A DNA stretch of 64,000 bases from Alligator mississippiensis (GCF_030867095.1 NC_081826.1:35442001-35506000), one strand, 5' to 3'; counted from the first letter of the stretch, positions 10,646-22,069 are shown. Numbers and translations are program-made. Notes: generated by a model from the sequence alone, not told the origin.

Positions 10646-11977
10646 CAGGGGTGGGTAATTATTTGGGCCTGCAGGCCACACAGGAAGTTTTGAGGAGCTG
10701 CTGTGGGCTAAGGCAGTATGTGTCCCCTACACAACAGCTCACCAAACCTCCCTGTGTGGGATGGGGCCATGGGCAGGCAGAGAGCTGTCATGGGCATGAG
10801 CAGGCAGCAACTTCAGCATGGGCAGCTCATCCCCGTCACCACCAGCACTGCCTCTGGACCGCCCTTCTACCCTGAGGAGGTGCTGGAGCAGCTGCTTGGC
10901 TTCAACACCGGTGGCCCAGATGTGGAGGCGGCAGCAGCCAGGCAGAAGCTGCTGCTGGGTGCCAGAAAAAAGCGGGACCTGGCAGTGGGTGCGGCCACCT
11001 CCTGCTGCTGCTGGGGTCTTCTCACTGCGACTGCCCAGAGCCCACACTGAGGCTGCTCTGTGGCCCCTTGCCACCACTGCTGCTACCACCAGCAATGCCA
11101 CCTCCAGGCCCACAGAGAGGAGCCACAGGGCAGCCCTGACACAGGCTCCAGGCAGCTGCAGCAAAAAAGCTCCAGCCGTGGTGAGGGGAAGGTGGCTGTG
11201 CCCGCTGCCAGGTCCTGCTTTTTTCTGGCACCCAGCAGCAGCTTCTGCTCAGCCCTGGGCTGAGCGCACAACCTCAGGCCTGGCCCTGGACCCTGCCCTG
11301 GCCTTCCCCACATGGGGGCCAGGGTCTCTGCAATGGCCGCTCTGGACCTGCCTGCCCCAGCCACAATAAGCAGTGGTGGCAGTTGGGCAGAAGTGGCTGC
11401 TGGACATCAGGAAAAAGCAAGACCTGGTGGTGGTAATGGCTCTCTTCACTTTACTGCTGCTGGGGCCCTTCTTGCTGCAGCCACCCAGAGCCTGCACCAG
11501 GGATGTCCTGTGGCTCCTCCCCACTGCTGCCCCACCAGGTGTGGGAGCCCTGGGCAGGTCAGAGGTGGTGACAGTGGTAGAGAGGAGTTGCAGGGAAGCT
11601 CTGGCACAGACTCCGGGTAGCCGCAGTGGGGAAGATGGGACTGCACCTACCACCAGGTCCTGCTTTTTCCTGGCACCTACCAGCAGCTTCTGCCTAGCTG
11701 CCAACGCTCATCATGGCTGGGGCAGGCAGGTCTGGGGAAGGTGCTGCAGAGACTCTGACCCTCTGTGCAGGGCAGGCCAGGGCTCAGGCCCTGCCCACAT
11801 GTGTCCTGGCTGATTTTCATAGGGCCAGGGCCAACAGTGGTACCAGTGGGAAGGAGTTGCTGCTGCCAGGGCTGCCAGGAAATGGATTCCAGCTGTGGAG
11901 CCACCCAGGGGCCACAGTCCTGCCTAGTGTGGATGGCTCCTGGATCTGGCCTATGGGCCATATTTTGGCCACCCCTG
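10646..11977 (+). mobile_element. hAT-like element (CAGGGGTGGG type) inside CR1
   Basis: The termini are CAGGGGTGGGTAATTATTTG and TTTTGGCCACCCCTG, and the flanks CAGTAGAC (10638-10645) and CAGTAGAG (11978-11985) form an 8-bp target duplication with one mismatch. The interior is G/C-rich and consists of alternating direct and inverted copies of one unit (GCAGAAGCTGCTGCTGGG...GGGACCTGG): about 10936-10990 forward, 11192-11250 reverse, 11388-11430 forward, 11645-11700 reverse. Long overlapping open frames on both strands come from these G/C-rich units. No transposase is encoded. Confidence 0.85.
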
Positions 11978-12245
11978 CAGTAGAGCATAAGATGGATATG
12001 AGCCAACAGTGTGCTCATTTTGCCAAAAAAATAAAAATAAAGACAACAGTGTACTACAGGGTTGTATTAATAGGGGCATCACTTGCAAATCAAAAGAAGT
12101 GATCTTTGCTCTCTACTCAGAACTTATGAAGCCTCACTTGGAGTACTGTGTCCAGTTCTGCATCCCATACTTCAAGAGGGATGCAGACAGATTGGAAAAG
12201 TCCAGCAGAGAGCAACAAAAATGGCTAGCATCCTGGGAAGTATGA

Positions 12246-12691
12246 TGTTGTGGAAACACACGCAGCATACTTTTGGGTCAGGTCAGCAGAAGCTTTTATT
12301 CAAATGAAACTACAACTGTAGGGGGGACTCCAAACTTTTAACAGTCGCTTACAACTCACGCGATCATATAGTGGAGTTTGCTAGGAAAAGCAGCTACAAA
12401 CAAACATTAGCTCATACTGCTTTGCTCTTATCAGGATGGGAACTATGTGGGAGACAAAGCGAGAACTAACACTCCTTTCTTGCACCTGGAAATCAGAGTT
12501 GTACGTACTTTTTTTTTCTGCTATCGTCAAGGCCGCGGTGAGCGAAGCAGTTGCAGAGGAGTTACAAAGAACAGACACTTTCCCTTATCTGTTCTACTAT
12601 GCAGAGCCAGCAATTCCCCACAAAGCGATTATGTCATCTTACAACTTGTACGATCAAAGTTTAAGGCATTTATTTTTTTTCTGATTCCACA
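12246..12691 (-). mobile_element. Solo LTR of an endogenous retrovirus-like element
   Basis: This 446-bp insertion has matching ends: TGTTGTGGAA on the left and TTCCACA on the right, the TG...CA rule with a short inverted repeat. A 4-bp target duplication ATGA flanks it (12242-12245, 12692-12695). The CR1 reading is restored when it is removed. On the minus strand AATAAA (near 12297-12302) lies about 50 bases from the end, which suggests minus orientation with U3 at high coordinates. No internal coding region remains, so it is solo. A 4-bp duplication is typical of gammaretrovirus-like elements, but class is uncertain. Confidence 0.75.
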
Positions 12692-13086
12692 ATGACTTAG
12701 GAGGAAAACCTGAAAGAACTAGCATTATTTAGTCTAGAGAAAAGAAGACTGAAGGTATATTTGATAACAAACTTTAAATACTAGAAGGGTAGTTATAGAG
12801 AGGATGGAGAGAGATTTTTGTCTGTGGCCATAAGGGACAGAACTAAGAAGAAGGGCCTCAAGCTTCAGCAAGGGAGATTTAAGCTGGAAGTTTCTTACTA
12901 TGAAAGTGGTCAAGCATTGGAACAGGCTTTCTAGAGAAGCTGTGGACACTCTGTCACTGAAATGTTCAAGAACAGATTGAACAGGCACTTAGCTGGATAC
13001 TTTAGTGGGGGGTGGTTCTGCCTTGAGCCAGGAACTAGATTAGATGACCTGGTGAGGTCCCTTCCAGCCCTACTTTGCTGTGATCT

Positions 13087-15316
13087 ATTTATTAATTGTA
13101 ATGTGTCTTTTAGTCAGTGTACAGATGTAATAAATAATAATCTGTGCACTTACCCACATGCTTTGCATAGGGATTTATCCCAACATATTGTTTAGTACAA
13201 AGATTATAATAATTTAAAGCCTATGACACTGTGGGGAATGGGGAATTTTTTTCCACAGCATGTGCAGAGACTAAAACATCAGTTCCAAAGTGCGGATCCT
13301 GTGGCTGTATCTCATTCCTCCTATCTGCAGCATGAAAGCTGCGATGGACTCTGCTGTGTTGTCCCTGTCCTCCGAAGGCAGTATTTGCAGCATGCTGGGT
13401 CAAGAGTTTGGCCAAATGCTGCAGGGTTCTGGTGAACACTGGAAACTCCCTACTCCTTTTTGAGGCTCTCAAATCTCACGCTCAATCCCTTAGATTCCCA
13501 GAAGGCAATAAAATGGTAGTTAAGTGTCCTCAATACTGTAGTTGGACACTGAAAATTCATCAAGTCTTTTGTTGAGAGAAGCTTTTTGTTTCTTTGTTGA
13601 CTCTGCCCTAATGCACCCTGCGTTTTAATTGAAGAATGCCATTGCTGTACCATGGCATGATTTCAGCAACTGAAGAAGCAAACCTTTCCTTTTCACTGTT
13701 ACTATCCCTGACATTTAGCACTTCATTCATAAACCTGAAACGAATTTGTTTCTATTTGTTTTCCTCTGATTTTGAGAGTTGTCCATGGACAAGAGGATTC
13801 ACCCGTGCTTTCACAGTAAAAAATGGCTCTTTGTTACAAAATTTGTACTGGTTTCCCTGGACAGACCAAATGTCAGGCACATTAGATATCCCATCCATGC
13901 TAAATGTGTATACTGTATATGCATCAGCAGAGAGAGAACTGATGTTCTGATCCTGAAATGAATATCCCTCTGCCATGTGAATTAAGGGAGAATCCCCGCT
14001 GACCAGAACAAGTGTTGAGGTGTTTATCTTTGCTGGGCCACTAGAGGGTACATCTGCTACTGATTCTCACAGTAGGAAGCCCATTACATACTTCCTGATG
14101 CTTTAAAGCCTGTTATGATCACTCTCATCATAACACCCCAACTTTAGGTTTATTTCAACAGCAGTAAACAGTAAGCCATTTACTTTCACTATTAGTACTG
14201 TACAGAATGTATATAATATAAATAGATCTGGAGATTTTCAATAATTTGTAGTTTCTTGGTATGTAACAGCATCTAGGCAATTTCAGTTGTGCAGAAAACA
14301 AAGCGAGTCAGCACGCACAATATTGACGAAGCAGAATAAAAGCTAGTTGTAAACCCTGCAACCTCTCATCTACAACACCCACTCACACACACAATGCAGC
14401 AACAACATGAATGATGAAACAAAGCCTTCAGTCTCATCCTAAAGCTAGTCAAAGCTAGAGTGTAACATATTTCACAGTTTGGGAAGGGGAAGAGGGGAAT
14501 AAAGAGACACTGCTTTTTCTGCCAAAATCTTGCTTCCCTCATATAGCCTGAACATCAGGACAGTCAGAAACACTGCCCTGTCAGTCTTAATTGTGTTCAC
14601 AAGACAATCAAGTCAGCTTCACATTAATTTTGCAAACAGGAGTTGATCTGATTTGGGGATTTTTCACAGTAAGCCAAGCACTCTCTTGACTGGTGAAGGG
14701 TGCCTTAAGAGGAAGTCAAGCACTGCAGTGTTGAGGCAGAAGAGGAGGGACAGATGAGTCAAAGAACACATCCAGACTTCTCTTTCCTCCTTTCATTCTG
14801 CATGCTGGCTAGCTGACCTCAATTTCTGGCTCTAGCTGGAGAGAGAGAAGAAGGCTGGAGAGAAGGCACGCACAAGCAGCAATGAGAGAAATGCTGAAAG
14901 AGAAATTGGCCCCAAATAAACAAAAATATTTTATTTCCAAGTTACAGTGAGCTACCTTGTGTTGAGCTGAAAAAAAAAAGCAATTTCTTTCATCTGTGGG
15001 AAAAAAATAAAAAGAAAGGTAGTCAATGCTTTGTGGGTGATTAAAACATGGAAAACATACAAGAAAATGGAAGAGAAGGAAAGAAAATAATAGCTTTCTG
15101 TTATGTTCAGAAGGGAGAGAGGGCATGAAGAGAAACAGGAATGGTATTCTGCCTGGGAGCCAAGGGCACTTCCTAGCAGAAAGCACTCCTCTGAAGTGGA
15201 AAAAGCTCACAGGGTTTGAATTTGCAGTCGAATAGGATCTGCATGTAAAAATAGTTGCGTAAGAATTTCCTGGTGTGATAGTAGCAGTAGTGGAAGGAGG
15301 CTTTTTGTGTAGCTGG
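13087..15316. other. Intergenic, no recognised feature
   Basis: This 2.2-kb stretch is without an identified gene or repeat. Purine/pyrimidine-skewed patches at 14820-15120 produce a 205-codon minus frame that looks random in composition. Confidence 0.55.
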
Positions 15317-16364
15317 TAGGCCTGTGTGAAGCAGCTAGTATTCGCTTTGGATTCAGATTCGGCCAGTTCGCAGAACAGTGATTTGATTCGGTGAGTCGAA
15401 TCACTGTCCTGAGTCGAATTAGCCAAATCTGATTCAGAGATTCAGCTCCTACCAAATCAGCCAAATCTCCGGATCACAAAGACCCCATCCCCTGCCCGCT
15501 CTCCCAGCCCTGCCCAGCCCCAGCTCCTGGCTCTTTGGAAAAAAAAACTCCCACTCACTGGCTCCTGTCTGGTGGGGGGTGGGCTCTGCTGCCCCCCCAC
15601 TGCCCCACACCACATGGGGGGGCTCTGCCACAAGCCCCCCCAACACTGCCCGTTCTCCCAGGCCCCTCGAGGCTGCCCTACCTGTCGCAGCTCCTGGCCC
15701 TTTAAACCCCCCCCGACACACCAGCTCCTGCCCACCACAGGGGCAATCCCCGCTGCCCCCCACTGATCCCCCCACTGCATGGGGGGATCTGCCACAAGCC
15801 CCCAGCACCCCCCAGGCCACTGCAGCAGCCAGTAAGTTCAGGGGTTTGGTTTGGTTTGGTTTTTTTTAAAGGGCCGGGAGCTGGGGTGGGCAGGGCAGCC
15901 ACGGGGGGCCAGGAGAGTGCGTGGGGGTCAGAGCCCCTCAGTGGCAGCACCTGTTGAGTGGGGCTGTTTTTTTAAACAACTGGGAGTGGCGGTGGGCAAG
16001 GCAGCCATGGGAGGGGGCTGGGGGAGCGGGCAGGGGTTGGGAGGCACTTGGGGGGTGGGGCTGGAGTAGCATGCAGGGGATGAGGCTTTGGAGGGGTGCC
16101 CCATGGTCCCCTCCCCCCTTTTCCAGCTTCCCCTTCCCTGCCCCCTATTTACCAGCATGGAGTCCGGGTCCAGCTCCCTGCTGCAGTGAGTGTGGACTGC
16201 CCAAATCGCCAAAGCTCTCTGAATCTTTTCTAAATCAATTTGGAGAGCTTTGAATTGATTTGGACCTTTTAATTGGTCCCCTGATTCAATTTGGAGATTT
16301 GGCCACCGAATCAGGCTGAATCTCCTCCGAATCAAACCAGCACCTGAAGCTTTGCACAGCCCTA
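15317..16364 (-). mobile_element. TAGGG-family hAT-like element, copy 3 (different core)
   Basis: It begins TAGGCCTGTGTGAAGC and ends GAAGCTTTGCACAGCCCTA. The flanks GTAGCTGG (15309-15316) and GTAGCTGA (16365-16372) are an 8-bp duplication with one mismatch. The end sequence is the complement of the start of copies 1 and 2, so it is inverted relative to them. The G/C-rich core (about 15475-16195) is unlike the other copies and contains two similar blocks, CCCCCACTG...CTCTGCCACAAGCC near 15590 and 15760. Confidence 0.82.
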
Positions 16365-17293
16365 GTAGCTGATACTTGTCTAATCTCATCTCTACTCTTT
16401 GGTTGTCCTCTCTTTCAGGTTATCCACAGAGTACATGTCATGCACTGCCAGTGATTCCTTTGATTTTTTTTTAATAGCCCCTTGCAAGCAAATTAACTCT
16501 GTAAAAGGAAACAAGTCCATGCAGGAAACTCACCCCTGAACATTTGACCACCCACTAGAGAAGGGAAGCAATGCACAAAGTGGACCAGAAAAGAAGAAAA
16601 CCCCAAATTTACCCAACTCAGAGGATAGAGAAAAACAGAAGAAAGGTCTGAAAGTGTACCATCCTCCAGTAAACCAAGCAAGAGTGACCTGCTGACAGAT
16701 GGTTCAAGATATCTAGAGGGAAGATTTCAGATCACTAACATTCCTCGCAAGCTCCCAAGAGGGAGGAGGGGGAAGAGAGAGACACATACACATATAAAGG
16801 GGTGAGGGAGGGAAGGAAGGGAGACTCCAGTGAAACTAGGTATATAGATTTGATTTCTGTTACCAAATGCAGCATAACTCTTAGCTCCATATACGCATAT
16901 TACCATAACCACTTCTCTTAGGTTTTTTTAATCAATCTAGAGAAGGAAATGTAAAAGAGGAGTCCCCATTGATCCTGCTGTAAGACCTCTACTACAGAGA
17001 GCAAAACCAGAATCACACTGGCAGTGTGTGTGTCAGTATGCGGACAATATGTTAATAATAAACTCTCTGTGATTATTCTTTCCTGTTCCTCCATGTGCTG
17101 CCACTCCCCATGTAATATCTAGGGAACTGAAATGTGTCCCCTCCACATTTCCATTTTTTTTTCAATATAAAAGAGCCCTCTCAGCTTCAGTTTTGAGGGC
17201 TATTTGGAGTTTTCCTTTTCCCATTCCCAAATATTTCATTTTCTCTTTTCTTACCTGCTGCCCTCATCATGGCATTGCTTCTTTTTGCCCTAT
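16365..17293. other. Intergenic, no recognised feature
   Basis: There is a purine-rich patch at 16760-16830. Otherwise nothing is recognised. Confidence 0.55.
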
Positions 17294-19108
17294 CATAGAT
17301 TCATAGATGTTAGGGTCGGAAGGGACCTCAGTAGATCATTGAGTCCAACCCCCTCCCCTAGGCAGGAAAGAGCGCTGGGGTCAGATGACCCAGGCTAGGT
17401 GTTTGTCCAGTCTCCTCTTGAAGACCCCCAAGGCGAGGAAGAGCACTACCTCCCTTGGAAGCCCATTCCAGATTCTGGCAGCCCTGAAAAAATTCTTTTT
17501 AATGTCCAACCTAAATTTGCTTTCCATCAATTTGTGGCCATTGTTCCCAGTTATTCCTAGTAAACAAAGCATCTCCTAATCTCCTGATAAATTCTGCTGC
17601 CCTCCCCTGATAAATTTATAGGCAGCCACAAGATCACCTCTAAGCCTTCTCTTGCAAAAGCTGAAGAGATCTAGGTCCCTCAGTCTCTCCTCGCTGGGCC
17701 TTGCCTACTGGCCTCTGGCCATATGAGTGGCCCTCCTCTGAACCCTTAAGATTCTCCACATCCCTCATGAAGTATGGAGCCCAAAACTGGACACAATACT
17801 CCAACTGCAGCCTGACCAGTGCTGCATAGAGGGGAAGTACCACCTTCCTGTACCTGTTTGTCATGCATCTGCTAATGCATTATAAAGTGCAGTTAGCCTT
17901 GTTGATCACTTTGTTACATTGATGACTCATGTTCATCTTGGAGTCAGCTATGACTCCAAGATCCCTTTCCACTGCTGCCTACTGAGAAGGTCATCCCCCA
18001 GCCTGTAAGTGTGTTGGTGGTTCTTTTTTGCTCAGGTGCAGCACTTTGCACTTGTCTTGGTTGAACTGCATCCTATTTCATTCTGCCCATTTTTCCAACC
18101 TGTCCAGATCCACCTGGATCCATTCCCTACCCTCTTGTGTGTTAACTTTGCCCCATACTTTGGTATCATCTGTGAACCTGGACAGGGTGCTCTCTACTCC
18201 CTTGTCAAAGCCACTGATGAAGACATTGAATAGCACTGGTCCAAGGGCCGAGTCTTGAGGGACTCCATGGCCCACATCTTTCCAGGTCGATGTTGACCCA
18301 TCCACCACCACTATCTGGGTGCGACCCCCTAAGCCAATTTGCCACCCACCTGTAATTATCTATATCACAGCCTGTCAGTTTATTTACAAGAACAGAATGT
18401 GATACCATATCAAAGGCCTTCTTAAAGTCTCGGTTGATGACATCTACCTCAACTCCTGCGTCTAAGCATTTTGTGACCTGGTCATAAAAAGAAACAAGGT
18501 TAGTCAGGCAGGATCTACTTGCAATGAACCTGTGCTGATTTCCTTTCAGCATTATTGCCCCTGCTGGGCTCCCACAAATGTGATCCTTAATAATTTTTTC
18601 CAGAGTTTTCCCAAGGGTAGAGGTGAGACTAACTGGCCTAATGTTTACTGGTTCCTCCCTCCTCCCCTTCTTGAAAATAGGGACTGCATTGGCCCTTTTC
18701 CAGTCCTCCGGGACCTGACCAGAGCACCATGAGTGCTCAAACAGCCATGCCAATGGCTCTGCTATGACACTGGCCAATTCCTTCAGCACCTTTAGATGAA
18801 GTTCATCTGGGCCTGCTGATTAGAACACATCCAGCCCCTCCAAGTGCCCCTTCACTAAGCTTGTGCTAACGGCTGGTGTCCCTCCTGTGTCTATCTATGG
18901 TCCAATTGAGAAATTTGTCTTGGTTTGTGTCTAGGAATACAGATCCAAAGAATTCACTGAAAAGCTCAGCTTTGTCCCTCCTTCCCCCTCCCCCCGCATC
19001 ACCAATTGCCCTAGTTTGTCCTGTAGGGGTCCTATGCTACCCTGCACCTTCCTTTTGCTCCCTAAAAACCTGAAAAAGAACTTGTTAGTTACCTTCCATC
19101 AATGGCTT
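17294..19108 (-). mobile_element. CR1 LINE, 5'-truncated, RT region degraded
   Basis: This 1.8-kb CR1 is read on the minus strand. The tail TCATAGATTCATAGATG and GGTCGGAAGGGACC is at 17297-17330. A 194-codon frame (18789-18205) contains EDWKRANAVPIFKKGRREEP, NIRPVSLTSTLGK, SCLTNLVSFYDQVTK and DFKKAFDMVSHSVLVNKL, the fingers and palm of CR1 reverse transcriptase. A second frame (18311-18078) holds VPQDSALGPVLFNVFISGFD and RFTDDTKVWG, so the FADD catalytic box is altered to FTDD. The frames are interrupted and the copy is inactive. Confidence 0.93.
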
Positions 19109-20637
19109 GATGTACAGGATGTAGGAGCCAAGCAGAGATATTAAAAAGATGCAACTCCAGTGACTGATGCTTATATTATGTCAAGCATGCCAAGGAGAGA
19201 AGTGACTGAATACCACCGGGAAGAGAGCATCTCTGGCAGAATTGTGGCAAGTAGCTGAGAGCTCTTCTGATGACTGTCTTACTTTCCTCCAGCTATACTA
19301 CCTCTCCCCTTTCCCCAGCTGGACTTCAATGTCCAATTTACTATTAGCCTAAGTAGAGGGGCATCTCAACAGTACATGGGGCCCTTAAGGTAGCTAGAGT
19401 TACTGCAGTATTAGTAAGGGTGGTTGTTGCAGCCACAGCATGTGAAGAATAGATTTATTCAGTCTGTCCCTTATGCAGCTTACTCTTGTGATCAAGAATG
19501 TATATTTCTAGAGGCAAAAGGCTGTCACTAGTCCACCATACCATCAACATCTACAGAGGATTAAACTGTTCTCAGAATGAGTGGGTAGAGACAGGAACTC
19601 AAAGGACCAAGGGACACTTAGCTTGACGCTTTACTCTTTTAGAAAAATAATATGAGATCTAAGCTATCGACAGCATTCAGTAATAATGGCTTAAAGTGTA
19701 TGTCAAACCTCAGACTTGTTCTGTATTTTCCACTTGCCTTGGGGAGGTAGTTCCATGCAGCATTCTGCATCAGGTTGTGAGTGGTTGATGATGACTAATT
19801 CTGTTCAGATTTACTTCTCTATATTGCTTTGCGCTGCACTTTCATGCTGACTCATACAATCCTTGAAGGGGAGGAGGGGAGGAAGATCTGCATGGCATGG
19901 TGTAGCTGGTACATTTATTCAAACCTTTTCACATGGGATTAGCCTAGTCAGAACAGGCTAGAAAAGCAATATCTTGCTGCAACAATTGCAACTTGCTTTT
20001 GGCAATATAATACAAGTATTGTAGAGAGTAGCTTCATATTCATTTAAGTGGAAAGTAACTCCAGACATTCAATACTGGAAACTTTAAATAAATCTTTATT
20101 ACCTTACACTGGAGACATTTGTGTCAATGACAGATTGGGGGTTACACAAACATTTTAGAGTAATTGTGTCTAGCTGCTTTTTCCCTATAGCTGAGAGGGA
20201 GAAAACGGCGTCTGGCTCAACGCCGCATATGCCATGGGTTCCATTCATAGTTCTGGAGTGAGTTTGTTAAACCATACACATCTGTGTGTCTGGGGGTGCA
20301 TCCTGAGCAAGTACAGTGGTGCAGTTGCACCCCTCTTTGATTCCTGTTCCACCCAAGTTTTAAAACCAACTCTCTGGGAGGGGCAGCAGAACTTCTATTC
20401 AGGTATTCAAGCAGTGCCAAGAGAGTCAATTGACTTTATGGTTCATTATCATCTCCTTCATTCCTGCTAATCTCTGAACTCCCTGATGCCGAAGCAGGGG
20501 GACATTGTCCCCACCTGGGCTCAGCCACTGAAGCCCGTTCCAACAGCAGGGAGCTCCCAGGGATAGGGAGTAATGTCCTGCCCCCTGCTGCCCAGCTGAC
20601 CAGTAGCAAATTAGCTCTTGGTCAGCCATCTACATGT
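19109..20637. other. Sequence downstream of DCSTAMP, no recognised feature
   Basis: Apart from candidate minus-strand AATAAA sites at 19914-19919 and 20095-20100, nothing is recognised. Confidence 0.5.
20095..20100 (-). promoter_or_regulatory. Candidate distal poly(A) signal for DCSTAMP
   Basis: TTTATT on the + strand reads AATAAA on the minus strand, about 1.9 kb past the DCSTAMP stop. A second one lies at 19914-19919. If used, the 3' UTR would include the hairpin at 20638-20757. There is no transcript evidence in the window. Confidence 0.25.
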
Positions 20638-20757
20638 GCCTTACTATGCAGTAACTACTCAGCAGGTAATTTGTTACCTGGCTGAATCAGGATACTGCAG
20701 AATAATCCAAATATTATTAACAAATTAACTGCCAAGTAGTTACTGTGGAGTAAGGCA
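20638..20757. repeat. Imperfect inverted repeat with DCSTAMP exon fragment in its loop
   Basis: The left arm (20638-20676, GCCTTACTATGCAGTAACTA...) pairs imperfectly with the right arm (20720-20757, ...TAGTTACTGTGGAGTAAGGC). Between them, 20683-20724 matches DCSTAMP exon sequence 22888-22929 in the same orientation at 38 of 42 positions, including runs of 16 and 10 identical bases. The arm motif recurs in weaker form at 20765-20810 (ACAAATTAATTGCCAAGTAG), so the arms belong to a repeat. Translation of the loop gives LIIFGLFCSILIQ against LIIFGLFSSILVQ in DCSTAMP. Confidence 0.75.
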
Positions 20758-20879
20758 TCTAATGCAGGTAACAAATTAATTGCCAAGTAGAGCAAATTAC
20801 TGCGCAGTAAGGGTCTGCACACACAGACAGTGACATTTAATGCACGGAAATTCACTCTACTGTGCAGTAAAGTGTCTCA

Positions 20880-20916
20880 TGTTCATAATAGACTATATCT
20901 CAGTCTATTATGAACA
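20880..20916. repeat. Perfect 15-bp hairpin
   Basis: TGTTCATAATAGACT (20880-20894) and AGTCTATTATGAACA (20902-20916) are exact reverse complements around a 7-nt loop ATATCTC. It is a short palindrome next to the inverted repeat just upstream. It does not resemble a terminator, which would not apply here. Confidence 0.8.
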
Positions 20917-21985
20917 ATCCCCTTCCTGTGTTTGCCAAGTTTCCCGCTTCACCGCGGTTGTAGGTACTAGTGTTACTGACTACTGACACCTCCTGAATGG
21001 TGAGGGGCTGGGGTTGGATAGAGGCCAGAGAAGGAAACTAGGACTGAAAACAAGTGCCGAGGGGCATGGGGAATAAACTATATAAGGACATGTAAGAATA
21101 CAGTAAGGGATTGGGTAGGCAGAGAGTGGGGTAGGGAGGGAGGAATAAAGACTGGCTAAGCAAGAAGTCTGGGGATGGGATGAGAAGCCTGGATTTGGAA
21201 AAAGATTATAAGGGATTGGGCAGAAGGGATCAAGTGTGGGCTGGCTTCACACACTCCTAGAGCCAGGAATAGAAAAACAAGACTCCTTAGGCTTCACCAA
21301 CCTTTGCCATTAACAAGTGAAAGCCACTGGCACGTGTCTCATCCCTTTCTGATTAACTGGTATCAACATGATACAATTTCTGGGTTTCTTTCCCCCCTAG
21401 CTCATTTGTTTTTGTTTTCAGCCAAGGAGCTGTGTTAAAAGAACACAGGATGCAAAGTGAAGCACTTTTAAGTTAGGAAATGCCAGGATTCAGGTTACCT
21501 ATGCAACCTCATAAGTAGTGCCGATCATTTCAAAGGGAACCTCACATGCTTAAAGTTAAACCCATGATTAACGAGTTTGATTGGTTTGAAATTTTCATGT
21601 ACAGTGAAATGACTTTATGCTCATCTGTTAAAAGGGCCACAGAGTCAGTGTGATAATTACAGAGCAAGGCTCCCAGTGTGGTATATCATGGCCACAACAT
21701 TAATGAGGATCAGGCCTTAAAGGATTGCACAAGTGCCAGACATTGCTGGGAAATCTCAAGTGCTATTTCATATTGCTTGCTTGCAACGCCCAGCATTGCC
21801 AAACAACTGTAGGCTGCTTTCCTGTGAGAGCTATGTTTACTTCTTTAACATTTAAATATAATATGGAAATTAACTGACAGTACTTTACAGAAATACTTTT
21901 AAAAACAGAAGCAGTACAGGTACAATATGCAGAGACTTGCTGCACAAAGAACCTTGAGCTTATCCAAAAAGTTATGTGCCCTCTT
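20917..21985 (-). other. Region directly 3' of DCSTAMP coding sequence, probable 3' UTR in part
   Basis: It follows the DCSTAMP stop codon on the minus strand. No close canonical poly(A) signal was found and no repeat is recognised. Confidence 0.45.
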
Positions 21986-22069
21986 TCAAACCTTGTTTTC
22001 ATTTATCATGTCTTTTTCTTTCTTCCTGATTGTCCCCATTGCCTGGAATATTGGGAACCAGAACTGGAG
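21986..22069 (-). CDS. DCSTAMP: DCSTAMP, last coding exon (residues 453-479 and stop)
   Basis: This short exon was found by homology, because it is too small to stand out as an open frame. After the acceptor ...CGTAG ending at 22070, phase 0 reads LQFWFPIFQA, MGTIRKKEKD, MINENKV and TGA at 21988-21986. It aligns with the human tail (xHFWLPVLKMIRKKQ-like): FW, P, IRKK and a final charged stretch. Total protein is 479 residues against about 470 in human. The exon lies 676 bases from the previous donor. Confidence 0.9.
   Translation of the reverse strand, partial: LQFWFPIFQAMGTIRKKEKDMINENKV

Larger units (their letters stand above)
10190..13086 (+). mobile_element. Old CR1-type LINE split by two later insertions
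   Basis: Three pieces read in order on the + strand: 10190-10645 (coding for QGSALGPVLLNIFIN-like and EKWAKINQKKFNMDKCK-like peptides), 11986-12241 (CKSKEVIFALYSELMKPHLE, YCVQF) and 12696-13086 (RLFSLEKRRLKV-like, LEMFKNRLNRHLAGYF-like, then GACCTGGTGAGGTCCCTTCC). Removing the insertions and one copy of each target duplication restores a continuous CR1 3' region. It has many stops and is older than both insertions. Confidence 0.88.

Noticed and set aside
10606..12018. Many open frames up to 183 codons on both strands
   Set aside because: They are in the G/C-rich interior of a hAT-like element with alternating inverted units. There is no domain and no codon-type signal on one strand only.
14809..15426. 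205-codon minus-strand frame
   Set aside because: Low-complexity Phe/Leu/Ser-rich translation of purine-rich DNA, running into a transposon end. There is no family resemblance.
15449..16389. Gly- and Pro-rich open frames
   Set aside because: They come from the G/C-rich core of TAGGG copy 3 in several frames at once.
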